Source of the DNA: Centropus unirufus
Lineage: Eukaryota; Chordata; Aves; Cuculiformes; Centropidae
Length of the DNA: 64,000 nt
Direction: 5' to 3'
Assembly (NCBI GenBank): GCA_013397695.1
Contig: VYZI01000128.1
Coordinates: 660,478-724,477 of the forward strand
Under the pieces are notes generated by a model that searched no databases, was not told the origin of the DNA, and was given only the letters and a program-made list of their open reading frames with translations. Positions 33,713 to 47,500 of this stretch are shown in pieces; the stretch's first letter is position 1; each line of letters opens with the position of its first letter. A program made the position numbers and the translations under genes.

Positions 33713-36700
33713 TGGAACATTCTGAACCTTCCTTGTAAAAATGATATCTGAAGAGAAATCCCTTTAATAGATTACAGTAACTTCTCTTGCTCAAGAAAAT
33801 GGCAGAGTCTCTGTAATGTGTCATACTGTGCTTTAGTTTCTGGACCAGCACATCATGAAACTTCACTGTTTTATATTCCTAAGAGCAGTCTGGATTGGTC
33901 AGACATACTGGGCATTTATCATTTTTTAGGAGAGTAGTATTGTCTATATAGTCCTCCTCTTCTCTGTAAATTTCCCCCTGGAAGTCCATCCTTGCATCTG
34001 CGCATAATTGCCTAGAAACTGCATGGAGGGAAGAGTTTCTGTAAGATAAAGGCTTACGTGCAGTAGAAAGAGCTGGCTAAAAGAAGAATAGCTGGAGGGC
34101 TGTGTGATCATGACTAGTATGAAGAAAGTGGCCAAGGAAGGATTGCTCACTGTCTCTTTCAGCACAAAAAAATTTGCAAATGAAGAATTTCTTGCAGACA
34201 TGAGATATAATCTGCTTAAAATCACTCTCATTCATTAGAAAAAAATCTCATATATTTGGGGATATTTTTTGAACTGTGCTTTTTTGGCCTGACTGCAGTT
34301 CCTATACAGAATTTTATTTTGAAAGGGTCCATGAGGATGACCCCTGGCCATTGTACTCATTGCTGTATGTTGTTCCATAGCACAATATCACCTTAATTTC
34401 TTTTTTTTTTTTCACATTACTCGAGTGATAAGAATATAAAGTCTGCATGAAATCAGTACCCCATCTTTCTTAAGGGAATCAGGTATACATAAATATTGTG
34501 TGCAATTTTTCTCTGCTATTTCTGGAGGACCCCGACTTTATATGAGCTTAATTGCATTTTTTTATTATTTGCATTCTAGTTTGTTATTTAGTAAGCTCCG
34601 AGTTGGCATGAGAAATAATGAGAAGGCTTTCAGAATGCACATTAATGCAGGAGTTTTTTTTTTCTCTGGCTGACATTTCCTATAGACTTACTGTACAAAT
34701 GTCATCTGGGAAAATAATATTTGTCACAAATGTATTAATATGAGCAGTAAAATAGAAAAAGATTTTAAACAGAATCAAGTTGTTGTGTAATTCTGTGTTG
34801 TTTTTTTTTAACGGAAGAGCTAAATTTCTCGCACCATTGCTAATATTGCAGAAATCATGGTAGAGACCACTTCATTACTGACCACTCGGACAGTGTGTGG
34901 CCAAAGCTTTGACAGAACAGTCAGTGCAAAGGGTCACATAACACTATGCAATTCTGTTTGAGCCTGGAGATTTGAAAGGAGGATCAGCCATGAAATAGGA
35001 GGTCTTTTCTCATGTTCCATCATCGCACTGCGATTTAAATAAAACATTGGGCAGTGAAACAAGTTGAGAGTTCTTTGGAGAATGCAAGGAACGAATGAAA
35101 TAAGCAAAGAATCACTGCTTTAGCACCAGCGGGGCACTTGTCTGCAAGTTTTCCTGAGCAAACGTCCTGAACAAGTCATCCTTATGGCAAAATTCTCTTA
35201 AGAAATAACATTAAAATGATTTAATTTTGTACCTGGCAGTTTGTATGTCTCTGTAAATTGCCACAACAATATTAAACATAAAATCCACCATGTGTGGTCT
35301 CTTCAAATTGCCACCTCAGTGATCCGCTGTTGCTCTATCATCAATTGAAGAAAATTGCCTAGAAATAAGGTAATTATCACCAGTCCACCTCTTTCTATGG
35401 AGATGATTAGAGGCAGAAGCTGCTATGTCAGGTGTCTTTTGTCGTGAGTCTGACAGAAGTCATCAGCTTAGCATGAAGCAAAAATTGCTGCATCCAAAGT
35501 CATAACAGCTTCAGGATTTTTCAAGGATAGGATGTCTATAGCAAAAAGACAAGAATACCCTAGGTTCTAGGCATCCTATTCAGAATGAGCACAAAAAATT
35601 TTATTTCGAACAGAGATGACCCAAAGGGCAACACAAGTAACTCTGCTTTCACAGTATCCAAATCAGACACCACTGAACCAGCTTTGTTGCTATGAAAATA
35701 CCTTTCCTCTTCCTCATCTCTTTTTCCTAATTTTAGTCAACTCTGTTTTCCTTCCTCCGCTCAGATTTTAGTTTAAGAAGTCCCTCAGCTCAAAGGAGCT
35801 ACCCTTCAGTTCCATGGCTGGAAATGAGCCTCACCTCAGACAAGTGGGTATAACAGCTCATCCCCTTGTAGGGGTTAGAGGTGAGACAATGTCCAGTGGA
35901 ACCTAGATTTCCTCCAATGACAAGGCCCTTTATGTTTAGCACCTTCTCTGCATAGTTTAATAGGAGGTAATTTCATTAATGTTTCACAGTCTTGTTTCAT
36001 TAATTTTTTGAAGGAAGAATGTATTATTAAATGTTCAGTCCCTTCTCTCTTATCAGTTCAATTATGGTACAGGAGGTACATCCACAAAGATGTCCTACAG
36101 CAAAACCTGAATTAATATCTGATACTTTTAGGATTAAGAAGGCTGGGAAACCCACAAAAAAACAGAAGGAAAAATAGTGCAGTTACTCTATTTATTAAAA
36201 AAAATATTTCAGCTTGTTTTAGTCACAAATATGACATAAAATCCCCTCTTTAAAATAAGTATCTGTCTTGATCAGCGCCTTTCCCAAGGGTATTCAGCCT
36301 TTAGTTCCCATGAAAAGCTTTATCTCTGCTCTCAAAGCATAAGCTCTTCTCTCCACTTCTTACTACTTCTTTTGCCTTCTTCAGATTTCCACATAACTAT
36401 ATTAAAATTCCAGTGTTGCCACCGAATTGTTCAGTTTCAGTAATTTTTAATGTTGCTTATTACCACTATTTCCTTAAGAAATCCTAGGAGTTACTCAATT
36501 GCACAAATGCTGTTTCCAACAAACATGGCATCTATTTAATTCTAGCATTTTTTATGTGTGATGTAGTTCATTCTACTCACCCAAATTCAGTTGACTTGAT
36601 AGTTAGATGTTACAGTTAGAATAACCTACTTCAGCTGGAGAAAGTAGTTTTAAAACACTGATACTTCTGTAAAATGGCAATATGGTAGTTAAGGTTGATC

Positions 36701-39700
36701 CAAAATTTCCAGGAATAGGGTTCTCTCTATGGTGGATGGTAGAGAGACTCAAGCTGGGACATGACAGTAAAAAGTGCTCCAGTAGCACTTTAATAAAAGC
36801 AAGATTCATGAAAAAGCCAGTTTCCCAAAGTCTTACTATGCATAATGCAGCTACACATCCCTACACGTGATGGTTCTTTTCTCTATCATTCCTTCATCCT
36901 ATACAGCACAAGCAAAGCTGTAGAGTATTTTGGGGGGGATTTTTTTAATACACTGTGCCTAATGAAAGCCTCTATTCCTGTGTGTATGTTGAAGTTCTGT
37001 GTAATGTCAATCATTCCTTTGACTTTATTGCCATATTTGGGAAAAAGTTTCTGATTAATGAGCCTTTCTACCCAAGAACTGAAGAGATATCATTTAAACC
37101 CAGCGCGTTTTGGAGGCAGGCAGAGGAATCGGCATCGTGTTTTGCATGGGTTTGGCTGACGTACAGCTTGCTACACAACTAAAACAGTGGAGGAATAGTC
37201 TTGCTTTACCTTTTAATAGAACACTGTGCCATACAATATTTTTATTTATTGAAAATGTTTTTTATAAAGTATGGGTAAAGCATGTATGTTTAAAAAAGAA
37301 AAAATCCACTTGCATAAACCTGTACGTCAACAACATAGTTGGAAGCACTTTATGAGACAACATATTACCTCAGTAAAATACAAATGAAAATTGTATATTA
37401 ATTGTTTTGTATGCCCTCCTGTACTCATGTTTTATTCACTTTTCAATATTACCATGTATCATGGTAGCATGTGATACTCTTCCAAATAAGGGACTATTTT
37501 CTCTTGCTTTATGAAAATAAATGAGCATTTCAGATTAGCATTTTGATTTTGCATGAAAGCACATAATGTTTTTTCTTGGACTGTTTCAAGGGCATTGTAG
37601 TGTATCATAAAGCTGAAGACTCTTTCATCTTTCCTCAGATAAAGTTGCTAATCACTTTTAATTTTACGTGATGTTTAAAGACTTTAAAATTTATTGTTAC
37701 TATCAGTGCCAAATCCTAATATCACTCGGAGTAGTAAGACGCTCAATAACTTTTTAAAAAATGTTTCTGTAACGAAGTACAGTGATGACATGCCTCATCG
37801 CTGCCTCCTTCCTTTCCCTGACTAGAATTCCATCAGACTACAAATGTTAAGAGGCTCAATGAAAATACAGTTTAATGCAGCCAGTTAAATTGCCTGAGAG
37901 GAAACAGTGAATACAGCTTTTTTAAAGCCTTTCCCCTCAGGCCATTAACTAAGAAACTGGTCACTATCTGCTGGTAACAAACCATTTTGGAGGGATTATT
38001 GCTATTACCAGTATTCAGTGGTTTATGGCTACATTTTGTTAAAGACATTAGGAATTGTAACATGGATGGGCCCACAGTATTGGAAAAATCATTCTTTTCC
38101 CTTGTGATTAACAACTGTTTTTTCTTCCAGCCTAGATGTCTCGAATAGCGGGTTCATTATTTGTCATATCCCTCAGTGCTGTAAAAAAGGCTTTTCATTA
38201 TAGCCAGGATTCAAATTGAGCGATATGAAACTACAATACTGATTTCTGCAAAGTATGACTCGGGTAGAAACCACCACACATAGACTGTTTCCAAGAATTT
38301 TACCTGCCACTGAGAACTGGTTTACAGAACGATGTGCAGTAGCTTTCCCTTCCTGTGATCGGCTGTTTCTCGGTGAAGGCATCAGCACCACCAAAAAAAA
38401 TTAAACAAGTTTATATATTTACTTTATATGATGATTTAGTGTGAGTTCAAGTGTAAGAACGGGATTTTGATCAGTATATTTCCAGCACTCTACAGTTAGT
38501 TCCATTTCCTACAATAATCTATGTACAATCTGTATCATTAGCAAAGATGGTTCAGCCTTAGTGGTAATGGAAAGTGCAGAACCGTAGGAAGTTCAGCACT
38601 TAATTAGGAAAAGTTCCATGGAGCACGAAAAATCTTTCTTTTATTCTTTTTTAAGGAACTCCATCTAAGAAGATATCTTGACAGCTTAGTTGTATAAATT
38701 ATATTGTTGAGTTAGAGTACAGATTACAAACACATTATTTGCATGGGAAATACGTTTTTCATTCTATTCTATCCCCCTCCATATTTTTTTTTTATAAAAA
38801 ACATAGATCAGAACATATCATTAGCTATGCTTCTTAGTGAACCTGACTTTTCTCCAGAAATTTACATCTTTCTCTCATTTTCTGTTAAGGTTTCTTACCC
38901 TGTTTTCTCACCTAAAGAATTATAATGAGGTAGAGTGAATGAGATCTATGGGGAAAGCAGTGGACCCAGAGACTAAAGGTAAAAGGATGATTGATGGCAT
39001 GAAATTACCATAAAAGTACAATCAGGATCAGATTTTAAAATGAATTTTTAAGCAGCCTAAGAGATACTCTTTGATTTGTAGTCTGGTGGAATGGATAATG
39101 TCTCATTCAGTGGATAAAGTTTCTCACTGTGTGACTTGAGGTTTTTCTGATCTTTCTGACTGGGAGTAAAATGGAACCAAAGCATAAAGTGGTTTTTAAT
39201 GCTGAAAATATCAAACACAATATTCTTAATGTCAAAACCTAGGCAGAGCAGGTGAGAAAAGAAAAATAAATATAAGGAAATTATATTGTTGGTATTGTTA
39301 TATTAGATAAAGCAGTTATCTTCTCAAGCACCTTCTTTATCTATAGAAATATTTTAAACATAAGTAAGGAAAGGGACAGATCTTTATGAAAAATATCCTG
39401 AGTGTTTAAACAGCTTAAGATTTGTGATTTTATTTTAAAAAAATCAGTAATGCCTATCCAAATATTAAAATACAAGACAAATACTATAATTTATATCTTT
39501 GAGCAACACATGATGTGAATCTTCTGATCCTAATATAATTAATGAGAAGTATTAGTTATTGAATAACTGCATTCAGTGGATCAATTAAAACATTGGTTAG
39601 TCAGTATTTAAAAGTGTAAACTATTCTGTGAAATTATTCTTACATAATTGCATCAAATATTGAAGTAAATTTAGAAAATTTTAGGTGGAAATTAGGACAT

Positions 39701-42700
39701 TTTGTCTTTCTAATTTAATACATTCACATGAAAAATCTAATTGGATCTGTAGGATTGATTTTAGACATTGTTACAGTGTTTCTGTTTCAACAATGTTCCT
39801 GCAACTGTGAATTCTTGTCATATCCGTCTGTCTGTCCGTGTCAGCCTCACCTCTAGCCCCCCCATTTTATTTGTTTAATTGAGAGGATTAAACAGGGAAT
39901 CCTTTTTGTAAGCAAATTCACTCTTATTTCATCTCAAAGCAAGTTGATGATTAATGTCCCTTCTACTATACATGTAATAAAGAAGACAGTGTATACCACT
40001 TATGGTATAATCTCAAAGGGTTCCCTTTATAACCTGGGTCCTTATTATATAGCTGGATATTATGATATTAAAATTACAGATAATATTTTAAAATAGTTTA
40101 GCGTTATAAAAAAATCCTAAGATTTCCAACGGTTCCTTCTTATGACAGTTTTCATTTTTTTCCCTCCTACTGACAGTTCCCATAATGACTTTAATCATAG
40201 AGCCTGGAAATGGAGCAGGTTACTGAACAGCAACAAACCCACTGGTCAATGTCGGTGTCACTTTTCTGGGAGCAGGACTTTTTGAGCTTCAAGGAACTAA
40301 TTTTAACAGCCTGCTGGAAAAGTGTTAAGTGCATTAACTCCCCGTCAATCACATTTTGAGCATGCTGGCCAAATTATTTTTATTTGGCTTGAGACTTTCT
40401 ATTGAAACTTATTTGTATGGTATTCTTACCTGTGTACCTTATGTGACTAATGATGATTGTTTATGGAGAGGTGCCTGTCCAATTATTTTTGAAGGAACAC
40501 AGGAATGCAGAATGACTGGAAGCATCAGGTTTTTGCCAGAGAATGCCTCAGGTAAGAGGAGAATGGCTAGAGGCTATAAGGAATCACAAGAGACAAGTCA
40601 GAGTCGTAAATTGGAAAACTGACATATCTCATCTAATATACTTGCTAACTAGGCCTTTAAAAACCTTGACATTTAACTAAGTTTGTGGAAAAGTTATAGA
40701 TTTTGTCCTTTTCTATAGGCTATAACTCATTAATATGATGAACTGGGGTGTTTATAATCATTACCAGCATTAGCGGACGAGCATAGGGGATCATTTAGAG
40801 ATCCAGTTAGGCACCTAACAACTGCTCAGTTGTTTATGTAGGTTGTGCCTTTTTCAAAGTCAAATCAGTCAAAAATGATATTGCAAGTTATTTACCCTTT
40901 TGGTACTTCACTATGTGAAATGGGATGAAAGGATGCTGGTATTCAGCTGAGGCATTTAAATAATGCTTTGGAAGTCCTGGCCTGCTTAGAACAGACTACA
41001 ATCTTTACTGTAAAACAGAAATTTCTGATGGTTTCAAGAAAAAAAAAGGCAGAATAAAACCAAACTTTTCAGTGAATGCTGCCTATTAACACAAATGGAT
41101 TTAAATACATTAGGGACTCAACTGTTTTTGTGAAAATAAGTTTTGTCTTTACCCATTAACACTTCAAGGATAAGACTCACTGTAATTAAATACATACTCT
41201 GCCCTGATTCTGAGCTTGTGCACACAGCTTCATGTAGGGGTGAAAAAATCTGATTTCAGTGTAGAAAAATAAACCAACAAAAAAGTCACACCAGAGAATT
41301 CTGTGAAAGGAACACATTGGGATATGAAAAGTAGAGACAATCACATAAATAGCAGGAGGAGGCACTATAGCATGATAGCTATAAAACTGTTTTCATTTAT
41401 GAATAGCTTTCTTGTCTGAAGAATTCATTTAAAACAATGGACTTTGCAAGCAAAGATTTTTATGCTTGGGACATGCTATAACTACTCCAAAAAGACGAGA
41501 AAATGTGAAGGGTTCTAGTCAAAGAGGGTGGGAGGAAGCTATTAGGGATTGTTTTCTCAGGGCAGGAAACTGAAATTCAGTAAGAAATGGCATTTTGACA
41601 AGCACTTTGTATTCCCAACCAAAATGGAATCCTGCTCATTTAGTGCAACTGGAAAACAGTTAATTGAGGGAAAACTCCCACCTTAATCTTACATGTGAGA
41701 AACTGTATTGACTTTTATAGGATATGAGTTAAGTCTTCAAGCACAAATTCATTACTTTATCCTAATGTACTTTGGAAGGTGAATAAATTACACTAACGTA
41801 TTACAGTAGGAGAGAAAATGACTACTACTGTTCAGGTTGTGTGACGTTTCCCTTGCTACCCCCATCTTCAGCAGCTCATAACTTTCTGAAAACTTCTGGC
41901 TGCTGGGTGAAATTTTCATGGTTTAGGTCTCTGTTGGATGAAAATTTTTTTTTGAGAGTTTGAGGGACTTATACTATTCTTTCTGGATACGTATGAATAA
42001 AAACACATAGCCCATCATGGAAATATTCTTTTTTCTTCTGCATGTGTCCTGTCCAAATAGAGAGGGGAAAGGGATCATTTCCTGTGAATTTTGGGCTGCA
42101 ACTGAATAATTGTATTTCTGCAGTTATTCAATAAGTAACCTGGTTACTTTTTAAATTAAAATCCATGGGCAATTTCCATTTTTGTTCAGTGTGCTGCTGA
42201 ATTGCCTCAGCTCTTTGTCACAGCACTTTTTTTCATGTGATAATCGCATGAACATCTTAAATATGTGCTCTGTAACTGGTCGCTTATAATCAACAATTAC
42301 TTGGCAGTATTTTGACTGGTCTGACATCACTGAAGTCTGTATGTTGGGTTATGCTCAAGTAAGAATTCAGATGTAATGAAAAGAAATCACAATGTTCCAG
42401 TAGGTGTAGGCTCCTTGAAATGTTATTTTCCATCATGACTCTAACCTTTCAGAGGAATATATTCAGGTGGCATGTTAGTTTTCTCCCAATTACACTGAAA
42501 GACATTATCCAGTTAGTTAAAAGCAATAAATGTAAGCAACTTTGAAAAAAGACTTATGCTTCCAAAGATTAAAACCTGACTGTTCCAACCATTCATCTCC
42601 TTCTTTAGCTTAGGATTTAAGTTCCAGAGGTGTTCAAGTAAGAACTTTCATAGAGGTGGCAGACTTTAAATATCAGTATTTACACCAGAAACTTGGCTAT

Positions 42701-45700
42701 AAATTATTCCCAGCCAGTGAAGTAATAATAAGTGGATGATCTCACTCAATGTCCAGAGGACAATAGTAAAATATTTTAACAAACTGCCTGAAGGTAATCT
42801 GCAGAACAAGAATGATTGTGAGATGATTTGGTATATAAATGCTTTATGTAATAAAGAAAATAATTCCTATCTCAAGAGGCTGCATATTAAGCAGGAAGTC
42901 AAGGCATAATACATGCAAAATATGCATGAGCATATATATATGTGTGTTTGTGCGTGCTACTGTTCCCTTCAAAGTTCCCTCACTCTTTTTTTGTGAACAG
43001 AACATGGGAGGTGTGTGAAGACACCTGTGAAGCCTTGAGGCAGTATGTTCCCCAATCTACAGATATCGTGACTAAAGAACAAGAGTTTTACGATGAAGAG
43101 TAATACATAGCAGAAAATACACAATATATAGGCTTCTTATTTTTGCGGTATTGATCTCTGTCATGGAACACTCTGGGAAGACTTTGGCAGATCTCACAAC
43201 TTGTCACCACTATCTTCTGTCAGTGAGGATTTTTTCTATTTCTAGTAACTCAAGTAGTAACTCAACAGGAGGAATTCAGGCCTTGCCCAGTACAATTCCT
43301 CCGTCTTGTCCTAGATCATACGGGCAGGAGAAGATAGGAAATTACAGGTATCCCAGAAATATTTTGCTGTGCTGCTTCCGTTGTTATAATAACATAGCAC
43401 TGTCCTGCATAGACCTCCCCTAGTGCTTCATTAGATCTTCTCCAGAGTTCATCCTCATTCACTTGCCTGAAATTAATGTTATCATTTTGGTGTCATTCAT
43501 TTGGTGGATTTTTATCCTTCTGATTTAGTTCTTCTGGCATGACTTCCATATAAATCATCAGGCATTATAAAGTGTTGTTAGCATTGTTCTGGGGTAGATG
43601 TTTTGAACCAAAAAACTCTCTGAAAACAAAAGATCTAAGCATTACCACTCCACTTGCCATGATTTTCTGTTTCTCATCGGTAACGTAATTTTCTTTGCTA
43701 GTAGAGACACAATTGTGATAATCTGCCCCTCCTTAAGAACTTTTAGGTCATGCAGATCCCACCATTATTCCTGGAAGGGCTCTAACTGATAACCCATGAT
43801 AAATCAGATTATGATGGGATATCCGTCTTGTTCTTTTAACTTTCCGTTCTGTTTTTAATACTACAGCAAAGGGGTATCAGAATAGAACGTTTTGGTGGGC
43901 ATCAGGTAAACCTCTTAGTACAGACATTTTCACATTAGCCTTTTAAAAGAATATGCTAGCCCGGGAAAACAGGCAGCTGAGAAACAGTCACAGAACCTGG
44001 TCTGCTGTCCCACCAAGGAGTGCAACTGAACAGAGGAATGAAATGCTCCAAATTCCAGCTTGTAAAGTGACATACACTTAATTCCAAGTGCAGCGAGGCT
44101 GCTTTATCCTACAAAATTTATGGCACTTCTTTGACACTCCACTCTAGAGATAGGGGGGATTAAATAAAATGACTAAATAAAGGTGTGTAAGGAAAGTATT
44201 GACTACAATCAGTGGACATAGATCCTTCTGAAAGGAAAACCTGGAAAGGAGGGTACCTGACCTCTAGAATAAAAAGAAGGATGAGAAATATTTGTATTCT
44301 TTCCTTCTTAACAGAATTGGGTGTCTTAACAGGTGATGCTTAATAAATTTGGACAAGAGATTGTGAAAATTGTTTTAGAATTAACTCACTTTCTGCATTT
44401 GCTGCATAAATGTGTAAACAGCAGAGAGGAAAAACAGTATGTCATTTCCTGTCAATTCTTGGAATTTTGATTAATTATATAAAATACATCTCCATAAAAG
44501 AGAATGGGTTGTTACATCCTTCCCTAGGCAGTTGTGTGAACCACACTGTGACAAGTTTTTATGCTGGGTCTAAACTTGCAGTTAGCCTTTTTCTGTAATG
44601 CATGGACTAGAACTAGGGTGTCCAGCTTGACCAAAATGCTAGCTCCAGCCCCAAGATTCATTGCTTAGATAATATATCTTGTTTTAATATTGCTCATTAT
44701 TGTTTCATTATTGCTCTCATGTTTTCTATTGGCTAATTAATAGGAAAAAGTGAGTTGAAATTAATTATTTGGAGTCATAGCAGCATTAAATTAAAAAAAA
44801 GATAGAAGAAATGTTTTTACTTCAGGATGAGGTATTGTCTGTTATTGTGAAGGTCAGCGAAGTTAGCAAAGAGAGTTAATACAAGACACATAGAGTAAAT
44901 TAGCTAAATTTGTAGGAGCATTTTCTAGAAAGGTATATTTATGTCTTCCAGTGGAAAGTATTGTTAATAAAACAGGAAATCAGTATGTTCAAACCCTTCT
45001 AGTGTCTAAGCATCCTATATGCATTGGGCTGCCCCTGTTGTTTTCCAATTGGCTGTTCTGTTCTGCATGCAGACTTAGCACTGCTGACTTCCAACGGCTC
45101 CTGACTTCAGTGGGGAGTTTAATCCTACACATGAGCATATCCTTTCTGCTTTACAATTCCAAGCTTTATTTAATCAGTTCTGAGACATAAGCATCATTAG
45201 ACATGAATGGAATAATTATATAGAAGGGACTAGAAAAGTACATGGAATATTCACATTTTTAGCAAAACAACACTTGAAGAGACACATTATAACCAGTACC
45301 CACATTTTCTTGTCTGACTACATATAAGATTTGTATGGGAATAGTACGACAGTGTGCCGTTTTTTCTGTATAAATCTTCCTTAATTCTGTCATAGATGAA
45401 ATGTTTAAGTGTGAGGAATGGACAATCAGAAACCATGGCACCCCTTGTGGCATTGTGACTGCCTCTCCAACCTCTGTGCCTGGATCAAGCCAATTGGTTG
45501 ATGTTTTGGAATGGGAGAAGGGAGAGGTAGTTCTGGAATGTGGATTAAGCTCGATGCCTACCAATGTGTTGTTGATTGTAAAAAGCACAGATTCATTTTA
45601 GGAAAGTAGCTGGCCTTAGTTTTCCTTTAAACAATTATATTTACCATTTGCTCATTAATAGCCATTATTTTAATAAGCTTTATTTCCAGTTTAGATTTTT

Positions 45701-47460
45701 TTTTTCTTGTCCCCTGGTTCACGTTTTTCTAAAACTTGCTCAAAATTACAAGACAAAAAAAAAGAAAAAAAAAGAGACATTTCCACCTCCACACTGTCAA
45801 GAAACCATTTGTTATTTAACCATTCCCATGATGCGAAACACTAGCAAATAAGGCAGACAGCTTTTAAAGCAAACACATTTAGCCTTATCAGGCTTATCAG
45901 TAAATTTTCACCAACATGCATCATGAAATGCATTTTTATTCTCATTTCTCAATGGACAACAGAAGCAGAAGAAAACAATTTACTCCATCTCGTACTGAAG
46001 GGTTATGATAGAACTAGGAGAGAGTCTGAATTCCCTGATCCTGGCTGCAAGGCTTTAACAACTCAGACACAAAATTGCTAATTGAAGAGCTATAAATATG
46101 GCAATTGCATTAATTGTGCCTCCATCATTATATGAAGAACAAAAGAACAATTCATTTTATATTAAACTTCTTGCTTTACATGTCTTTAGAAATGTAGAAA
46201 TGTTTAGAAAGACATGCAATTTATGGATTTCTTAGGGAATGCTGGAAGAGTGATTTTCAACTCAACAGCTTTAAGACTGGCAAGGACTAGTGTGTCTCTG
46301 CTTTACACAGGCTGTTTGCTACTATCACTTAGGTTTGTAGATCTATTGAAAGGATGGAGCTAGGGAAGTAGTGTTTGATGCCTGCAAAGCAAATGGCATT
46401 GCCTTATTTGTGGGCAAAAAAAAAAAGAAGCTTCTTTCTCTAGTCTTGGCAGTACCCTTCATTGGATTCTGGAGTTTGCAACTAACTAAAAAAAGAAACA
46501 GATAGTCATTTTCCAAACAAATGGTATGCCTTTAAATAAAACAGAACCTAACTGCAATGTCCTTATTTTAGGGTATTACTGTGTTGCCATATTTATTACA
46601 ACATATGATAATATCTACATGTTTGTAAATTTATCTTGTCAGTTCATTGGCACGGTTATCCCTCACAGGCAAATTTTAAGACTTTTTAAATATCGTTGTT
46701 TTGTCCTAAGCCTCCAAACTATAATCCAGGTTTTATTATTGATCTTTAAACTGATTATATATTGCCTGTGTTTAACATAAATGAGCTTTCAGGAAAATGA
46801 ACACCATTTATTTTTTAAAGGTATCTCTCAGATTAATGGGATATTACTATTATTATCTTAGCGGGGTGCAGATCATTTAAGTTAATGTTTTGTTAAGGTT
46901 TTTGGGCTGAGTTCTCTCACATCAATATTGGCAGGTAGACATCTATGATGAGAACCAACCTGCCATGATTCGGTGGTCTGGATTTTGTGCTATGTAATTG
47001 CTGTACTGCATGAGATGTTCTGTTTTTAAACAGGGTTCCTTGGAGTAGACCTTTTGTCTGGTTCTTAGAAAGCTGCAAACAGCTCTCAGTGAAAGCATTT
47101 TTGCTGTCTGGGCCTAGCTCTTGTTTTTCAGACTATGTTTTGTGAGGTCTGTAGTTGAGAAAAGGTGAGTCTTTCCTTTGAAAAGGCTGGCAGTCAGCGA
47201 CTGAATATGCAATGGCTCCAAATCTTGTGAAATGATTAGGCAAAGGCTATCATAAGTCATATACTCCTAAAGACTGAGAAGTGTCCTACATGGCTGTGGT
47301 GCTTTTCAGATATAATTCAATGTCACCCTCAAATCCATTTTTATGTGATGCATCCTTGGGGAAGGCAAAAAGAGAGACACCCATCACAGTGAAAGCTCTG
47401 ACAGTCCTATACTTATTTAGTGCACTGCTCCATGAGTCTGTTGTGCCCTCAGATCAGAAT

Positions 47461-47500
47461 TGTAATTTAAAGTAATTTGGTGTAATTTAAAGTCATCAGG
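47461..47500. repeat. 20-bp tandem duplication, two copies
   Basis: TGTAATTTAAAGTAATTTGG is followed immediately by TGTAATTTAAAGTCATCAGG, 17 of 20 bases identical. This is a small local duplication with no evident function. Confidence 0.75.

Noticed and set aside
45259..45601. Overlapping open frames on both strands (109 and 66 codons), considered as a degraded retroviral or cellular exon
   Set aside because: No conserved residues or splice sites could be identified on either strand.
46178..46217. Hairpin-like ACATGTCTTT...AAAGACATG, considered as a MITE or miRNA precursor
   Set aside because: The stem is only about 9 bp around a 20-base loop with no terminal duplication; it is too weak to call.
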